Numbered from the stretch's first letter, positions 35,522 to 46,806 are shown. The stretch: DNA of 64,000 nucleotides from Phaeobacter italicus (GCF_001258055.1 NZ_CVRM01000011.1:248001-312000); one strand, 5' to 3'. Translations and numbers: made by a program. Notes: a model not told the origin generated them from the sequence alone.

Positions 35522-36307
35522 ATGATTGGCAGCGCAAACCTCAACATCATGATCAAAGCTGCCCGCAAGGCGGGGCGGTCGCTGGTCAAGGATTTTCGCG
35601 AAGTTGAAAACCTTCAGGTGTCGAGAAAGGGCGCGGGGGACTTTGTCTCCAAGGCCGATATCGCGGCTGAAAAGATCCTGAAGGACGAGCTGATGGGCGC
35701 GCGTCCCACCTACGGCTGGCTGGCCGAAGAAGGGGGCGAGGAAGACGGCGCAGATCCGACCCGTCGCTGGATCGTTGATCCGCTGGATGGCACCACCAAC
35801 TTTTTGCACGGTCTGCCGCATTGGGCGATTTCCATCGCTCTGGAACACAAGGGCAAGGTTGTGGCTGGTGTGGTCTATGACGCCGCCAAGGACGAGATGT
35901 TCTTTGCCGAAAAGGGCGCTGGCGCGTGGATGAATGACACTCGTATCCGTGTGTCTGGTCGTCACCGCATGATCGAATCCATCTTTGCAACAGGCCTACC
36001 CTTTGCCGGTCGCTCTGATCTGCCTGCGACCCTGCAGGATCTGGCGCGTCTGATGCCTGCCTGCGCTGGCGTGCGTCGTTGGGGTGCTGCGGCGCTGGAT
36101 CTGGCCTATGTGGCGGCGGGCCGCTACGAGGGATACTGGGAGCGTCGTCTGAACGCCTGGGATCTGGCGGCAGGCATCATCATCGTGCAAGAGGCCGGTG
36201 GCCTGGTTGAGGCGATTGATCCCGAAAGCAACATTCTTGAAGCCGGTGACGTGATCTGCTCGAACGAACCGATCTTTGAGAACTTCTCCAAGGTGATCCG
36301 CGGCTAA
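35522..36307 (+). CDS. suhB: Inositol monophosphatase family protein (SuhB-like)
   Basis: A 261-residue Mg2+-dependent phosphatase. The metal-binding sequence is complete: GDFVSKADIAAE, WLAEEGGEED, and IVDPLDGTTNFLHGLPHWAISIAL with the DP-DGT motif. WDLAAGIIIVQEAGG supplies the late Asp. It hydrolyses inositol phosphates and related sugar phosphates; SuhB also binds NusA in some bacteria. AGGAG precedes the ATG. A terminator follows. Confidence 0.92.
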   Translation: MIGSANLNIMIKAARKAGRSLVKDFREVENLQVSRKGAGDFVSKADIAAEKILKDELMGARPTYGWLAEEGGEEDGADPTRRWIVDPLDGTTNFLHGLPHWAISIALEHKGKVVAGVVYDAAKDEMFFAEKGAGAWMNDTRIRVSGRHRMIESIFATGLPFAGRSDLPATLQDLARLMPACAGVRRWGAAALDLAYVAAGRYEGYWERRLNAWDLAAGIIIVQEAGGLVEAIDPESNILEAGDVICSNEPIFENFSKVIRG

Positions 36308-36334
36308 GGCCAGCGTCGATCATCTGGACGACGG

Positions 36335-36364
36335 AAAACGCGGTCCCCTCGGGCCGCGTTTTTT
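36335..36364 (+). terminator. Rho-independent terminator of suhB
   Basis: AAAACGCGG at 36335-36343 pairs with CCGCGTTTT at 36354-36362 and six T residues follow from 36359. Confidence 0.9.
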
Positions 36365-36394
36365 GTTGGGCATGTCTGGCGCCGGGTGCGAGGT

Positions 36395-37180
36395 TCATCT
36401 ACCCCAAGGGCCATTGTGCCGACCGGGGCCCCTGTGGTTCAGGGGCTTGGCCCGCACTTTCGGCACGCGGGTGAGCGAATAGCGGCCTTCCGGATGGGGC
36501 GGACGACCGCGCATGCGGTTCCAATACGCGGGGCCACCGCGCCGGAGCCACAGGGGCAGGGTCAGAACGATACCGACCCCAAAACCACCCGCATGGGCCC
36601 AGTAGGCAACCCCACCTTGCGTGGGGTCGGACCCAAAGCCCCCGATGAACTGCAAGCCCAGCCAGACACCCAGCATGACAAAAGCGGGGATCGAGATGAT
36701 GCGGAAAAAGACGATGAAGATCAGAAGGATGTCCACCCGTGCCTTGGGGAAGAGCAGCAGGTAGCCGCCCATGACACCTGCGATGGCACCGGAGGCGCCA
36801 ACCAGTGGAACCAGTGAGTCCGGGGCGCTTGCAATATGCAACAGGCCCGCGCCAACCCCGCTGACGAGGTAGAAGATCAAAAAGGGCAGATGCCCCATCT
36901 CATCTTCCATATTGTCGCCAAAGATCCAAAGAAACAGCATGTTGCCCCCCAGATGCATCCAGCTTCCGTGCAGGAAGGTTGAGGTCACGAGGGTCTTGAG
37001 ATCATAGCCTGCCGTCACTTCGGCGGGCAGAAGCGCGTAGGCGTTGTAAAGCGATTGAAGACTGCGAGGCGTGTCGTAGCCAAAGAAAGTGATCGCAAAG
37101 ATGGCGATATTGGCCGCCATCAGCGCATAGACGACATAGGGGGTGCGGCCGGACGGGTTGTGATCTCTGAGCGGAAACAT
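36395..37180 (-). CDS. Rhomboid-family intramembrane serine protease
   Basis: A 261-residue multi-pass membrane protein. The catalytic dyad is Ser130 in LVGASGAIAGVMGGYL and His196 in AYWAHAGGFGVG. The early loop HGSWMHLGGNMLFLWIFG (about 71-88) is also conserved. It cleaves membrane proteins within the bilayer. The C-terminal 45 residues are basic and rich in Arg and Pro, probably cytoplasmic. It converges on suhB with the terminator between. Confidence 0.92.
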   Translation of the reverse strand: MFPLRDHNPSGRTPYVVYALMAANIAIFAITFFGYDTPRSLQSLYNAYALLPAEVTAGYDLKTLVTSTFLHGSWMHLGGNMLFLWIFGDNMEDEMGHLPFLIFYLVSGVGAGLLHIASAPDSLVPLVGASGAIAGVMGGYLLLFPKARVDILLIFIVFFRIISIPAFVMLGVWLGLQFIGGFGSDPTQGGVAYWAHAGGFGVGIVLTLPLWLRRGGPAYWNRMRGRPPHPEGRYSLTRVPKVRAKPLNHRGPGRHNGPWGR

Positions 37181-37265
37181 ATGAAAACGCTGGGCCTTTC
37201 TCGGCCCAGCGTCAAGGGTTCTGGCAAAAGTGCCGCAGCTTGATGCTGCGGCGTCTGTCTTGTGA

Positions 37266-40200
37266 TCAGCTCATCCCGCCCAAGAGCGCGGCATTGCCAC
37301 CTGCGGCGGTTGTGTCGACGCAAACGTGCCGTTCTGCCTGAACACGGGCCACATCCGGCAGGCCGGGGATCAATGGCAGGATCGGGCCATCGCGCTGTGC
37401 CAGTGCCTGTTCGATGGAGCGGGCATCTGCGTCGCTCCCCCACCAGATCACACCAGAGAAACCGTCTGCGGTTTGCAGCAGTTCCGCAGGGACGGGGCCG
37501 GTTGCGATGATCGCAGTGCCACCATGATCCTGTACAGCGCGGGCCTGCGCCTGTGCCGTGGTCTCGCCCGGTCCAAGACACAGAACCGGTGGGCGAGCAC
37601 TTTGCGACAGGCGATTGGATTCACCTGTCGGACCGGGCAGGCTCTGGCTGGTTTGAACCATTGGCTGACCGCTGGGCGCGGGCAGGGAGGACATTTCGCT
37701 GGCACCTTCTGCCCAGTTGCTGTCCACGCGCTGGCGGTCCGGGGCGCAGAACCGGCTGAGATACAGCGGACCACCCGCCTTGGGGCCAGTGCCTGACAGT
37801 CCTTCACCGCCAAAGGGCTGGCTGCCGACAATGGCGCCGATCTGGTTGCGGTTGACGTAAAGGTTGCCTGCATGGATCCGGTCACAGATGTACTGCACCC
37901 GGTCATCGATCCGGGTGTGCAGGCCAAATGTCAGACCATACCCAGTGGCATTGATGTCATCGATCACCTTGTCCAGCTCTTGCGATTTGAAGCGCGCGAC
38001 ATGCAGGACCGGGCCAAAGATCTCTTGCTTCAGCGCAGAAATCCCGGGAACCGAAATCAGCGTCGGCGCGACAAAGGTGCCGCCCTGTGGGGCTTGCATC
38101 TCTTTCAGAACACGGCCTTCGGCGCGGGCGGTGTCGATATGCGCCAGAATGCCTGCGCGGGCGGTGTCGTCGATGACCGGGCCGCTGTCTGTGGTCAGAT
38201 GCCACGGATCGCCAAGGTTCAGCGCATCCATCGCGCCCTTCAGCATCTTCAGGACTGTATCCGCGATATCATCCTGCAGATAGAGACACCGCAGCGCCGA
38301 ACACCGCTGACCGGCCGACTGGAAGGCGCTTTCGATGATCGACTGGACGGCCTGTTCCGGCAAGGCGGTGCTGTCCACGATCATGGCGTTGAGGCCACCG
38401 GTCTCGGCAATCAGGGGGGCGCCGGGGCGCAGGTTGTCGGCCATGCTTGCGCGGATCTTCAGTGCTGTCGCGGTTGACCCGGTGAAGGCCACGCCACCGA
38501 CGCGCGGATCTGAAGTCAGCGCAGCGCCGACCTCTCCCCCACCGGGCAGCAGCTGCAACGCGCTGACGGGGACACCGGCCTCATGCAGGAGCGATACAGC
38601 GCGATAGGCAATCAGCGGGGTCTGTTCTGCGGGTTTTGCAAGCACGGCATTGCCCACGGCCAGCGCCGCCGCGATCTGGCCAGAGAAGATTGCCAGCGGG
38701 AAGTTCCAGGGCGAAATGCAGGTAAAGACGCCAACCGGGTCTTCTGCGGGGATGCGAGCCGCATAGTAGCGCAGGAAATCCACCGCTTCGCGCAGTTCAG
38801 CCACGCAGTCGGGCAGGGTCTTGCCTGCCTCGCGCGCCAGGAGGGCAAACAGCTCTCCATAGTTTTCTTCGTAAAGATCGGCCGCTCGGTTCAGTACATC
38901 TGCGCGCTCGGTTGCGCTTGCCTGCCAGGGCGTCGCGGCTGCAAGCGCGCTGTCGAGATCTGCATCTGACGGCAGGCGCACAGTTCCCACCTGCGTGAGA
39001 TTGGCAGGGTTTGTTACCGGATGCTCTGCGCCACCAGCTGCGCTCAGGGGGGACGCGATCAGCGGCGCGGCCGCCCATTGATGAGCCGCATAGGGCGCGC
39101 GGGCGGTGTCGATGGCTGCAAGGGTCGGGGCGTGCCCCAGATCAAACCCCTTGGAATTCGTGCGCTCTGGCTGGAACAGATCGGGGCCTTTGCGCAGGGT
39201 GTTGCTGAGATCATCAACCTTGGTGAAAGGATCGGCTGCGACCACCTCTGGGGGCACGTTTTCGTCGACGATCTGGTTTACAAACGAGCTGTTGGCACCG
39301 TTTTCCAGCAGACGGCGCACCAGATAGGCCAGGAGGTCACGATGCGCCCCAACCGGTGCATAAATCCGGCAGTTCGTTTGATTCTGCTCCAGAACCATCT
39401 GATGCAGGGTTTCCCCCATGCCATGCAGGCGCTGGAACTCATAGTCGCCTTTGTTGGCGTCGCGGGCCATGTGCAGGATCGCAGAGACGGTATGGGCGTT
39501 ATGGGTCGCAAACTGTGGATAGATCCGATCCGTCATCTGCAGCAGTTTGCGGGCATTGGCGATGTAGGACACATCGGTCAGGGCCTTGTTGGTGTAGACC
39601 GGAAAGCCATCGACGCCTTCGACCTGGGCGCGCTTTACCTCTGTGTCCCAATAGGCGCCTTTCACGAGACGCACCATCAGGCGGCGATCATAGCGGTCCG
39701 CCATGTCGTAAAGGGCGTCCAGCGCCGCACCCGTGCGGGGGCCATAGGCCTGAACGACAATCCCGAAGCCGTCCCAGCCCGCCAGTGCGGGATCAGAGAT
39801 CACCTCTTCGATCACCTCAAGAGAGAGCGACAGGCGGTCTGCCTCCTCGGCATCGACATTGAGCCCCATGCCAGCGGCTTTTGCCAAGAGCGCAAGCGCC
39901 TGCAGGCGCGGGACCAACTCGTTGCGCACACTGGTTTCCTGCGCGAGCTCGTATCGCGGGTGCAGCGCCGAAAGTTTGACAGAGATGCCGGGGTTCTGGC
40001 GGATGTCGTCGCTGTTGCATGCCACCGCAATCGCAGAGATGGCGCGAGAATAGGCCAGGTGGTAGCGGGCGGCGTCGGCCTCTGTGCGGGCAGCCTCTCC
40101 CAGCATGTCATAGGAGTAGGTGTAGCCCTTGGCCTCCATCGCAGAGGCCCGTTTCATGGCGCTTTCGATGGTTTCCCCAAGGACGAACTGCCGACCCATT

Positions 40201-40748
40201 TCCTTCATCGCGCGGCTGACGGCGGTGCGGATCACAGGCTCGCCGAGGCGCTTGATCGCGCCTCTGAGAGCGGAAACCGGGCTGCGGTCCTCGTCCAGAA
40301 CCTTGCCAGTCAGCATCAAGGCCCAGGTGGACGCGTTGACCAGAGAAGATGTTGATTTCCCAAGGTGCTTGCCCCAGTCAGAGGGGGCGATCTTGTCCTC
40401 GATCAGCGCGTCAATCGTGTCGGCGTCCGGCACCCGCAACAACGCCTCGGCCAGACACATCAGGGCAACCCCTTCATCGGTCGAGAGGCCATATTCCGCC
40501 AGAAATACCTCCATCAAGCCGGGAGAGGAGTGGCCGCGGATGTCACGCACCAGCGCGGCGGCATTGGCAGAGATGGTCTTGCGATCTGCATCGCTCAGGT
40601 CTGCAAGCGCAAACAGCTGATCGCGCATCTGCGCCTGATCGGCGTAGGTTCCTGCGTCAATCTGCAGACGCAAGGGCAGGGTGGTGGGAGCCTGATCGGC
40701 CTCGGCAGAGAGCACGAATCCTGTGGCTGGGATCGATTGAGCGGTCAT
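37266..40748 (-). CDS. putA: Bifunctional proline dehydrogenase/L-glutamate gamma-semialdehyde dehydrogenase
   Basis: A 1160-residue enzyme that oxidises proline to glutamate in two steps. The FAD-binding proline dehydrogenase barrel contains [14 protein letters not shown] and [16 protein letters not shown]. The aldehyde dehydrogenase part has [25 protein letters not shown] and [17 protein letters not shown] with the nucleophilic Cys, then the EIFGPVLHV block. It lacks the N-terminal ribbon-helix-helix found in trifunctional PutA, so regulation must come from the divergent Lrp-type PutR. The start at 40748 has GGAG upstream. Confidence 0.95.
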   Translation of the reverse strand: MTAQSIPATGFVLSAEADQAPTTLPLRLQIDAGTYADQAQMRDQLFALADLSDADRKTISANAAALVRDIRGHSSPGLMEVFLAEYGLSTDEGVALMCLAEALLRVPDADTIDALIEDKIAPSDWGKHLGKSTSSLVNASTWALMLTGKVLDEDRSPVSALRGAIKRLGEPVIRTAVSRAMKEMGRQFVLGETIESAMKRASAMEAKGYTYSYDMLGEAARTEADAARYHLAYSRAISAIAVACNSDDIRQNPGISVKLSALHPRYELAQETSVRNELVPRLQALALLAKAAGMGLNVDAEEADRLSLSLEVIEEVISDPALAGWDGFGIVVQAYGPRTGAALDALYDMADRYDRRLMVRLVKGAYWDTEVKRAQVEGVDGFPVYTNKALTDVSYIANARKLLQMTDRIYPQFATHNAHTVSAILHMARDANKGDYEFQRLHGMGETLHQMVLEQNQTNCRIYAPVGAHRDLLAYLVRRLLENGANSSFVNQIVDENVPPEVVAADPFTKVDDLSNTLRKGPDLFQPERTNSKGFDLGHAPTLAAIDTARAPYAAHQWAAAPLIASPLSAAGGAEHPVTNPANLTQVGTVRLPSDADLDSALAAATPWQASATERADVLNRAADLYEENYGELFALLAREAGKTLPDCVAELREAVDFLRYYAARIPAEDPVGVFTCISPWNFPLAIFSGQIAAALAVGNAVLAKPAEQTPLIAYRAVSLLHEAGVPVSALQLLPGGGEVGAALTSDPRVGGVAFTGSTATALKIRASMADNLRPGAPLIAETGGLNAMIVDSTALPEQAVQSIIESAFQSAGQRCSALRCLYLQDDIADTVLKMLKGAMDALNLGDPWHLTTDSGPVIDDTARAGILAHIDTARAEGRVLKEMQAPQGGTFVAPTLISVPGISALKQEIFGPVLHVARFKSQELDKVIDDINATGYGLTFGLHTRIDDRVQYICDRIHAGNLYVNRNQIGAIVGSQPFGGEGLSGTGPKAGGPLYLSRFCAPDRQRVDSNWAEGASEMSSLPAPSGQPMVQTSQSLPGPTGESNRLSQSARPPVLCLGPGETTAQAQARAVQDHGGTAIIATGPVPAELLQTADGFSGVIWWGSDADARSIEQALAQRDGPILPLIPGLPDVARVQAERHVCVDTTAAGGNAALLGGMS

Positions 40749-40882
40749 TTGGGAAATCTCCGAAAAGCCCCGATTTGCGGTCGGGGGTGGTCTATATGTG
40801 CATTTTACTCTGAAAAATTCGGGACATTCGCCTAAAGATGTGGGAATTGTAGGCGGAGCACCCAAAATGGCGGAGTTTTTCG

Positions 40883-41356
40883 ATGCAAATGGACTTTCCC
40901 GGCCTTGATAAGTTCGATCAGGCGATTCTACATGCGCTGGGAGAGGATGGGCGGATCTCAATTGCTGATCTCGCCCGCCGGATCGGGCTTTCCAAAACGC
41001 CGACACAGGCCCGGCTGCGCCGTCTGGAAAAAGAAGGGATCATCACAGGCTATCGCGCGCTGATAGATCCCATTCGGCTCGGATTGGATCATGTGGCCTT
41101 TGTCGAAGTGAAGCTGACCGATACCCGCGAGGAGGCGCTGGCCAAGTTCAACGCAGCGCTGGCCAAGGTGCCGGAAATCGAGCAGGCGCATCTGATGGCG
41201 TCGCATTTTGACTACCTGCTCAAGGTGCGAACCCGCTCTATGTCGGCCTATCGCGCCGTTCTGGGAGAGAAGATCTCTGCGCTGCCTCATGTGGCGTCTA
41301 CCTCGACTTATGTCGCCATGCAGGCGGTGATCGAGGACAGTGCGCTGGCGCCGTGA
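40883..41356 (+). CDS. putR: Lrp/AsnC-family regulator PutR
   Basis: A 157-residue Lrp-type regulator. The winged helix is LDKFDQAILHALGEDGRISIADLARRIGLSKTPTQARLRRLEKEGIITGY, and the RAM domain contains HLMASHFDYLLKVRTRSM. In alphaproteobacteria the Lrp gene divergent from putA activates it in response to proline. The 134-base gap is AT-rich compared with its surroundings and should hold the binding sites. A second ATG two codons in is also usable. Confidence 0.92.
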   Translation: MQMDFPGLDKFDQAILHALGEDGRISIADLARRIGLSKTPTQARLRRLEKEGIITGYRALIDPIRLGLDHVAFVEVKLTDTREEALAKFNAALAKVPEIEQAHLMASHFDYLLKVRTRSMSAYRAVLGEKISALPHVASTSTYVAMQAVIEDSALAP

Positions 41357-41426
41357 TCTGGGATTGTTTGGCCGTCTGCGCGAAATCGTGACTTGCCTGC
41401 GCGCCGGTTTGGACCACTGTTGAAAT

Positions 41427-42101
41427 ATGCGACAGATCCCGACACTCTCTCTGTTTCCCGTGGGTTTTGCCAAACCTGCGGTTTTTGCTGCGATCGTGGC
41501 TGCTGGATTTTCATGGCAGGCGTTGGCGCAGGATGCGGGGGATGGCGTCGAAGATACTGCCGCGAGCTGTCCAGCGCCAAAGGACCATGAGGCGGCAACG
41601 CGGGCGCTGTTTGCGAAACTTCAGTCCGCAGGCAGTGACGCCGCGGCGCAGGGGGTGTCCAATCAGCTGTGGGAGCTGTGGACGGATGCGCCCAACGAAC
41701 AGGCCCAGGCGCTGCTGGATCAGGGGATGTCGCGGAGGGCGGTTTTTGATTTTCTTGGGGCTCTTCAGGCGCTTGATCGGCTGGTTGCCTATTGTCCGGA
41801 GTACGCAGAGGGCTACAATCAGCGCGCCTTTGTGCAATATCTGCGCCGCGATTTTTCTGCAGCGCTTGCTGATCTGGACAGGGCGCTTGCGCTGACGCCA
41901 ACCCATCTTGGCGCGCTAAGCGGCAAGGCGCTGTCGCTTTATGGTTTGGGACGGCTAGAGGAGGCCGGGCAGGTGCTTGATAAGGCGCTGGCGCTTAACC
42001 CCTGGCTGCCGGAACGGCATCTGCGGGCGCCGGGTGGTCCATTGGCGCCCAGAACAGAAGGCGCACCATTGACCGAAACAGGGCCTGAGGTGGAGCTTTA
42101 G
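41427..42101 (+). CDS. Exported TPR-repeat protein
   Basis: A 224-residue protein with a signal peptide (hydrophobic segment to about residue 34, ending WQALAQ). The body has two to three tetratricopeptide-like units: ALQALDRLVAYCPEYAEGYNQRA, LRRDFSAALADLDRALALTPTHLGALSGKA and LGRLEEAGQVLDKALALNPWL. TPRs mediate protein contacts, so a periplasmic scaffold role is likely. The partner is unknown. The last 20 residues are low complexity. No strong ribosome binding site is seen. Confidence 0.8.
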   Translation: MRQIPTLSLFPVGFAKPAVFAAIVAAGFSWQALAQDAGDGVEDTAASCPAPKDHEAATRALFAKLQSAGSDAAAQGVSNQLWELWTDAPNEQAQALLDQGMSRRAVFDFLGALQALDRLVAYCPEYAEGYNQRAFVQYLRRDFSAALADLDRALALTPTHLGALSGKALSLYGLGRLEEAGQVLDKALALNPWLPERHLRAPGGPLAPRTEGAPLTETGPEVEL

Positions 42102-42180
42102 AGCGGGGCCGGCTGGCGTCGGGGCAGCGAGATCGACGTCCATGTTTGCCAAAATGCGCAGCACGCGAAAAATCCACAGG

Positions 42181-42276
42181 AAAATGATTGTACCTGATCG
42201 CGGCTCTGGTTAGGTCTTGTGCCGCAAAAAAATGATTGTACCTGATCGCGGCTCTGGTTAGGTCTTGTGCCGCAAG
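42181..42276 (+). repeat. 48-bp tandem duplication upstream of tRNA-Leu
   Basis: Copy 1 (42181-42228) and copy 2 (42229-42276) match over 47 of 48 positions. Each copy contains TTGTAC, a 17-base spacer and TAGGTC, which fits a -35/-10 pair (42188-42216 and 42236-42264). Confidence 0.85.
42188..42264 (+). promoter_or_regulatory. Duplicated promoter of the tRNA-Leu gene
   Basis: Two copies of TTGTAC-N17-TAGGTC lie 48 bases apart, pointing at the tRNA. The second would start transcription near 42271. A GAAA-capped hairpin at 42275-42295 lies in the leader just before the mature 5' end. Confidence 0.5.
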
Positions 42277-42298
42277 AGGGGGCGAAAGCCCCTCTCGG

Positions 42299-42385
42299 GC
42301 GGGCGTGATGGAATGGTAGACATACCAGACTTAAAATCTGTTGGGGTGTTGCCCCGTGTGGGTTCGAGTCCCACCGCCCGTACCA
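42299..42385 (+). tRNA. tRNA-Leu (anticodon UAA)
   Basis: An 87-nt class II tRNA. The acceptor GCGGGCG pairs with CGCCCGT, discriminator A and an encoded CCA end at 42385. The anticodon loop CTTAAAA (42330-42336) gives TAA at 42332-42334. A long variable arm (TTGGGGTGTTGCCCCGT) and the T-arm GTGGGTTCGAGTCCCAC confirm leucine class. It reads UUA and UUG codons, which are rare in this high-GC genome. Confidence 0.97.
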
Positions 42386-42466
42386 CCCTTTTCATGGTCC
42401 GCAACACCTAGACTCTCGTGATACCCAGCTTTGATCCGGTAGGCCCAAGCGCAGATGCGGCAGGGA

Positions 42467-44998
42467 TCATGAGCCAATAGAGCGGGCGGGTGCCTCTTCT
42501 GTCGTCTCGGCCTGATCGGCCTGCACTGTGGCAATCGTCTCTAGCAAAAGGGCCTTGCGGATCGGCTTTTGCAGGAAATGGTTCATGCCAGCATCCAGAC
42601 AGGCCCGCCGATCGCTTTCAAAGGCGTTTGCTGTCAGCGCAATGATGATGGGCTGGTTGATGTCGGCATCTGCGCGGATCTGGCGGGTGGCTTCGATGCC
42701 GTCCACCTCGGGCATGGACATATCCATCAGGATGATATCCGGGGCATGTGTTCGACACAGATCAACCGCCTCGCGGCCATTCGTGGCCTCGATGATGTCC
42801 AGGGGCGTGCTCTGCAGGTACTTGTTGATCAGCAGGCGGTTGGTCTGGTTGTCATCCGCGAGGATCAGCGTTGCAGGCCGGACCTCTGCCACAACAGAAG
42901 AGGTGGGTGCGTGCGGGGCGTTCTGTGCTGCCTTCGGCGGCTCAAGCCGTATTTCAAGGCGGAAGGTCGCCCCCTTGCCCGGCTCGGATGCCAGGGTGAT
43001 CTGCCCCCCCATCCGCTCTGCCAGAATGTTGGAGATGGTCAGCCCAAGCCCGGTACCGCCAAAGTGGCGCGTGGTTGCCGCATCCGCTTGGGAAAACCGC
43101 TCGAAGATATGTTCAGCCTGATCCTCGGAAATGCCGATCCCGGTGTCCTTGACTTCAAAACACATCCGATAGGGATCACTCTTGTCGCGTGACACATGCA
43201 GCCCGACGCTGCCTTCCTTGGTGAATTTGACCGCATTTCCAAGCAGGTTCAGCAGGATCTGGCGCAGTCGGCCATTGTCCCCGTGTGCCAGTTCGGGCAG
43301 GTCGGCGGTATAGGTCTGAGTGAACGTCAGCCCCTTTTCGACCATTCTTGGACGCAGAGTATCGACCACGCCGTCCACACATTTGCGCAGGTCAAAATCA
43401 ATCGGGCTGATTTCCATTTTCCCGGCCTCGAGCCGGGAAAGATCGAGAATGTCGTTAATGATCTTGAGCAGGGCGCTGGAGGACTCGCGCACCGTGTCGA
43501 CGCATTGCTGTTGTTCGGCGGAGAGATCGGTATTGGCGAGGATATCGGCCATGCCCACAATTCCGTTCATCGGCGTGCGGATCTCGTGGCTCATGTTGGC
43601 GAGGAACTCTGATTTCGCCTGATCTGCCTTTTCAGCGGCCAGCTTGGCCTGTGTCAGTTCGGTGTTGCGTTTGGTGAGGGTGAGGTTGGCGCGCTTGAGA
43701 TCATTGGACAGTTCCACATCGCGCGTGACGTCCCATTCCACCCCGATCATGCAATTGCGACCGCGCTCATCGCGATAGGCGCGCCCCATTGCGCGGATGT
43801 TCTTGCGCGTCCCGTCCGGCAGCTGCACGGTGAAATCCACAGAATGACCGGTCCCATTGTGCAAGGACTTCTGAAAACCTTCGATTACGGCGTCCCGATC
43901 AGCGGGCAGAATAAAGCTCCGCCATGTGCTGAGGGGAACGTCACCGCTGCCGGTCGGATCATCATAGAGCGTGCGCATACGAAGATCCCAGATCGCCATA
44001 TCGTCGTCTTCATGGATTTCCCAGATGCCGATCTTGGAGGTCTCCACCGCCATTTCGAGCCTGCGCGACAGTGTCTCGAGATCCCGTTCGCGCCGCTTCA
44101 GGGTGCGAATGATCAAACGGCGCGCCGCAGACAGGCGCCCGGCCATGATGGTTGGAAACAGGATAAAGGCTCCGGCAAGAAGGACCGTCACTCGCAGCTG
44201 CCAGGTGTTCGCCGCCTGAGCAGGCCAGCCACCACGCGGACGCGCGGCGAGCTGCCAATTGCCAACAGGCAGAGCGATGTTCATCAAGACAGGATTGTCC
44301 GTGAGAATCGCGGGATCGCCGTAGAAATGCTCTCCTCCCGCGCCGGTGCCATCCCTTCCGACAAGGGCGACATCGATCATCAGGTCGTCATCCAGAAGAC
44401 CAGCGGCCTTGTAGACCTTTTCGACATCGATGACCGCCGAAAGGATGCCCCAAAAGGTTTTGTCGTCGGCAGGTCCGGTGAAAATCGGAAAGCGACTGAT
44501 AAGGCCTTGGCCCCCCTGCATAAGATTGACAGGACCGGCAACAACCAGATCCCCGCTGTCACGGGCCCGGAAGGCAGCTGCGCGTTGCGCTTCGTTCTTG
44601 TTGTAATCCAGCCCCATCGCCGCCTCATTGCCCTCCATCGGGTACATGAGTGAGATGACCAGATCCGGCGCCCCGGCGATATTTCGCAGATCGGTGCGTT
44701 CCATCAGCAGCTTGGATGCAAGGACCGCAAAGCGGTCTTGGGAGATGTTTGGCTCTGTTGAAATGACAGCTTTCATGCCGCGCACCAGCTGAATGTCTGC
44801 AGCAAGATTACCTTCAAGGCGGGCACGCACCAGCCCGGCCTCGTATTGCACATCAGCGCGCAGTTGCTGTTCCGAAATGACGTTGTTCTGGATCTCGGCA
44901 TAGATTCCGGCCCAGACTATCGCAATCAACGCCACGAGAGAGGGCAGATATGTCTTATTATTGAGCGACCTAACCCAGGTAATGGGGGCAAAACTCAT
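42467..44998 (-). CDS. Hybrid sensor histidine kinase with CHASE sensor and receiver domains
   Basis: An 843-residue membrane sensor. A transmembrane helix at about 18-35 and another at about 268-287 bracket a periplasmic CHASE-type domain (with [21 protein letters not shown]). A cytoplasmic PAS (about 315-430) follows, then HisKA with the phospho-His471 in [18 protein letters not shown], and HATPase with [14 protein letters not shown] and GGTGLGL. A receiver with [14 protein letters not shown] (Asp near 756) ends it. No Hpt domain is present, so a separate phosphotransfer protein is needed. It is divergent from the chemoreceptor gene. Confidence 0.93.
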   Translation of the reverse strand: MSFAPITWVRSLNNKTYLPSLVALIAIVWAGIYAEIQNNVISEQQLRADVQYEAGLVRARLEGNLAADIQLVRGMKAVISTEPNISQDRFAVLASKLLMERTDLRNIAGAPDLVISLMYPMEGNEAAMGLDYNKNEAQRAAAFRARDSGDLVVAGPVNLMQGGQGLISRFPIFTGPADDKTFWGILSAVIDVEKVYKAAGLLDDDLMIDVALVGRDGTGAGGEHFYGDPAILTDNPVLMNIALPVGNWQLAARPRGGWPAQAANTWQLRVTVLLAGAFILFPTIMAGRLSAARRLIIRTLKRRERDLETLSRRLEMAVETSKIGIWEIHEDDDMAIWDLRMRTLYDDPTGSGDVPLSTWRSFILPADRDAVIEGFQKSLHNGTGHSVDFTVQLPDGTRKNIRAMGRAYRDERGRNCMIGVEWDVTRDVELSNDLKRANLTLTKRNTELTQAKLAAEKADQAKSEFLANMSHEIRTPMNGIVGMADILANTDLSAEQQQCVDTVRESSSALLKIINDILDLSRLEAGKMEISPIDFDLRKCVDGVVDTLRPRMVEKGLTFTQTYTADLPELAHGDNGRLRQILLNLLGNAVKFTKEGSVGLHVSRDKSDPYRMCFEVKDTGIGISEDQAEHIFERFSQADAATTRHFGGTGLGLTISNILAERMGGQITLASEPGKGATFRLEIRLEPPKAAQNAPHAPTSSVVAEVRPATLILADDNQTNRLLINKYLQSTPLDIIEATNGREAVDLCRTHAPDIILMDMSMPEVDGIEATRQIRADADINQPIIIALTANAFESDRRACLDAGMNHFLQKPIRKALLLETIATVQADQAETTEEAPARSIGS

Positions 44999-45432
44999 GA
45001 GCGGTTCCGAGCATCGTTATCATTCACATTCTTTTATAGAGATAAGATGACTCTGAAACTCTTCAGTTCTCGTTAACATCCCGTCGTTTTTGTCACGGGT
45101 GTTGTCATAAAAGAGACACCCTGGTTGGCCTTGTTTTATTGGCTTTTGACCTGTTTGAAGGGCTCTGGGTTGATTAGAATGCGACGCATTTTGTCATTAA
45201 GGTTGAGTGGTCCGCATTTTAGGCCTCAAGAAAGCAGCACGCTATGTTGGGCGAGTTTGCTTGGATAGTTTCTCCAATAGGTTTTGGGATTGCGGGGCAA
45301 TGTATCAGGAAGCCATCTAAAATAGATTTTCCATCAAAAATTCCCATTGATCGCCTAAAAATTAATCATTCCGAAAAGACACCAGGCTTATTGAATATGG
45401 CAAGTACTTTAACGATCATATTCGAGGTAAAG
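44999..45432. other. AT-rich intergenic region between histidine kinase and chemoreceptor
   Basis: About 430 bases of clearly lower GC than the rest of the window. A frame continues upstream of the chemoreceptor to 45244, but its composition is not protein-like and lacks a ribosome binding site. Several A/T-runs and TTAA motifs occur. It probably contains long regulatory regions for both genes. Confidence 0.45.
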
Positions 45433-46806
45433 ATGCTCGCTAAATTAATGGGAAAAGATCGCCGGTCTTCCGGGTTTGCACAGGAACAGGCGTTGCTCGA
45501 TATGATCAACCGCACGCAGGCTGTGATCCAGTTCGAGCCAGACGGCACAATCCTGGAGGCAAACTCCAACTTTCTTGCGGCGGTCGGCTATGAGCTGCAG
45601 GAGATCGTCGGCAAGCATCATTCCATGTTCGTGGAACCAAGCTATGCCAAAAGCCCCGAGTACAAGTCATTCTGGGCCGATCTTGCTGCTGGCAAGTTTT
45701 TCACCGACCAATATCCACGCATTCGCAAGACAGGGGAGGTGATCTGGATTCAGGCAACCTATGCACCTGTCGTGGATGAGACCGGCAAACCTGTTCGGGT
45801 GGTCAAACTGGCGACGGATATCACCGCGCGGCAGCGGTCGATTTCCGAGATTGCAGAGGGGCTAGAGGTGTTGAGCCGGGGCGATCTGAGCCATCGTGTC
45901 GCCACCAGCGATCTGCCGGATATGGCGGCGCTCACCAATGCCTTCAACCGCGCGCAGGAGACGCTGAGCTCTGCCTTGCAGACCGTTGCCGAGGTGGCGC
46001 AGGCAGTGGAGCGGACTTCTGGTGAAATCAGCCAGTCTTCTTCGGAATTGTCCCACCGCACGGAAACCCAGGCGGCCACGCTGGAGCAAACCGCCGCCGC
46101 TATCGAAGAGCTGACGTCAACCGTTCGCTCTGCCGCTGATGGGGCGCGTGAAGTGGAGGGGATCGTCAGCAATGCCCGTAGCGCCGCTGAAGGAAGCGGT
46201 GAAGTGGTGAGCAGTGCGGTGACGGCGATGTCTCAGATCGAGGAATCTTCGGGCCGGATTTCGCAGATCATCTCAGTGATCGACGATATCGCATTTCAGA
46301 CGAACCTCCTCGCGCTTAATGCCGGAGTTGAAGCTGCACGTGCTGGCGAAGCAGGTCGCGGATTTGCGGTTGTCGCTTCCGAGGTGCGAGCGCTTGCGCA
46401 GCGTTCCTCGGACGCGGCAGGGGAAATCAAGCAGCTGATCACCGAAAGCTCGCAATACGTTGGCAATGGCGTGCAGCTGGTCAGCCGGGCAGGGGATGAA
46501 TTGCAGAAGATCATCGCAAGCGTCAGCACCATTTCCGGCCACGTCAGCCAGATCGCAACCGGCGCGGCAGAGCAGTCCGTGACACTGGTTGAGATCAACA
46601 CGGGCGTGAGCCAGCTGGATCAGGTGACCCAGCACAATGCCGCGATGGTGGAGGAGGCGACGGCCGCAAGCCAGACGCTATCAAATGACGCCAATGAACT
46701 GATGCGACAGATGTCGCGCTTTCAGCTCAGTGGCGGTGGGCAGGTGGTTGCGCTTGGGCGCTCTGCCACCGGCAGCCACGATCACAAAGCCCGCGCAATC
46801 GGCTGA
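45433..46806 (+). CDS. Soluble PAS-containing methyl-accepting chemotaxis protein
   Basis: A 457-residue receptor without a transmembrane segment. A PAS domain spans about 30-140 ([24 protein letters not shown] to [14 protein letters not shown]), then a HAMP-like stretch with [14 protein letters not shown], then a long coiled coil. The signalling tip is [51 protein letters not shown]. It would relay cytoplasmic redox or ligand signals to CheA/CheW. GAGGT lies 4 bases before ATG 45433. A terminator follows. Confidence 0.92.
   Translation: MLAKLMGKDRRSSGFAQEQALLDMINRTQAVIQFEPDGTILEANSNFLAAVGYELQEIVGKHHSMFVEPSYAKSPEYKSFWADLAAGKFFTDQYPRIRKTGEVIWIQATYAPVVDETGKPVRVVKLATDITARQRSISEIAEGLEVLSRGDLSHRVATSDLPDMAALTNAFNRAQETLSSALQTVAEVAQAVERTSGEISQSSSELSHRTETQAATLEQTAAAIEELTSTVRSAADGAREVEGIVSNARSAAEGSGEVVSSAVTAMSQIEESSGRISQIISVIDDIAFQTNLLALNAGVEAARAGEAGRGFAVVASEVRALAQRSSDAAGEIKQLITESSQYVGNGVQLVSRAGDELQKIIASVSTISGHVSQIATGAAEQSVTLVEINTGVSQLDQVTQHNAAMVEEATAASQTLSNDANELMRQMSRFQLSGGGQVVALGRSATGSHDHKARAIG

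Noticed and set aside
42181-42276. CRISPR-like repeat
   Set aside because: Only two directly adjoining copies without spacers; a tandem duplication explains it better.
42299-42385. tRNA-Leu as an integration site for a genomic island
   Set aside because: No integrase and no repeated tRNA 3' end is seen on either side; neighbouring genes look native.
45244-45432. N-terminal extension of the chemoreceptor
   Set aside because: AT-rich, no conserved residues, and a good ribosome binding site exists directly before ATG 45433.
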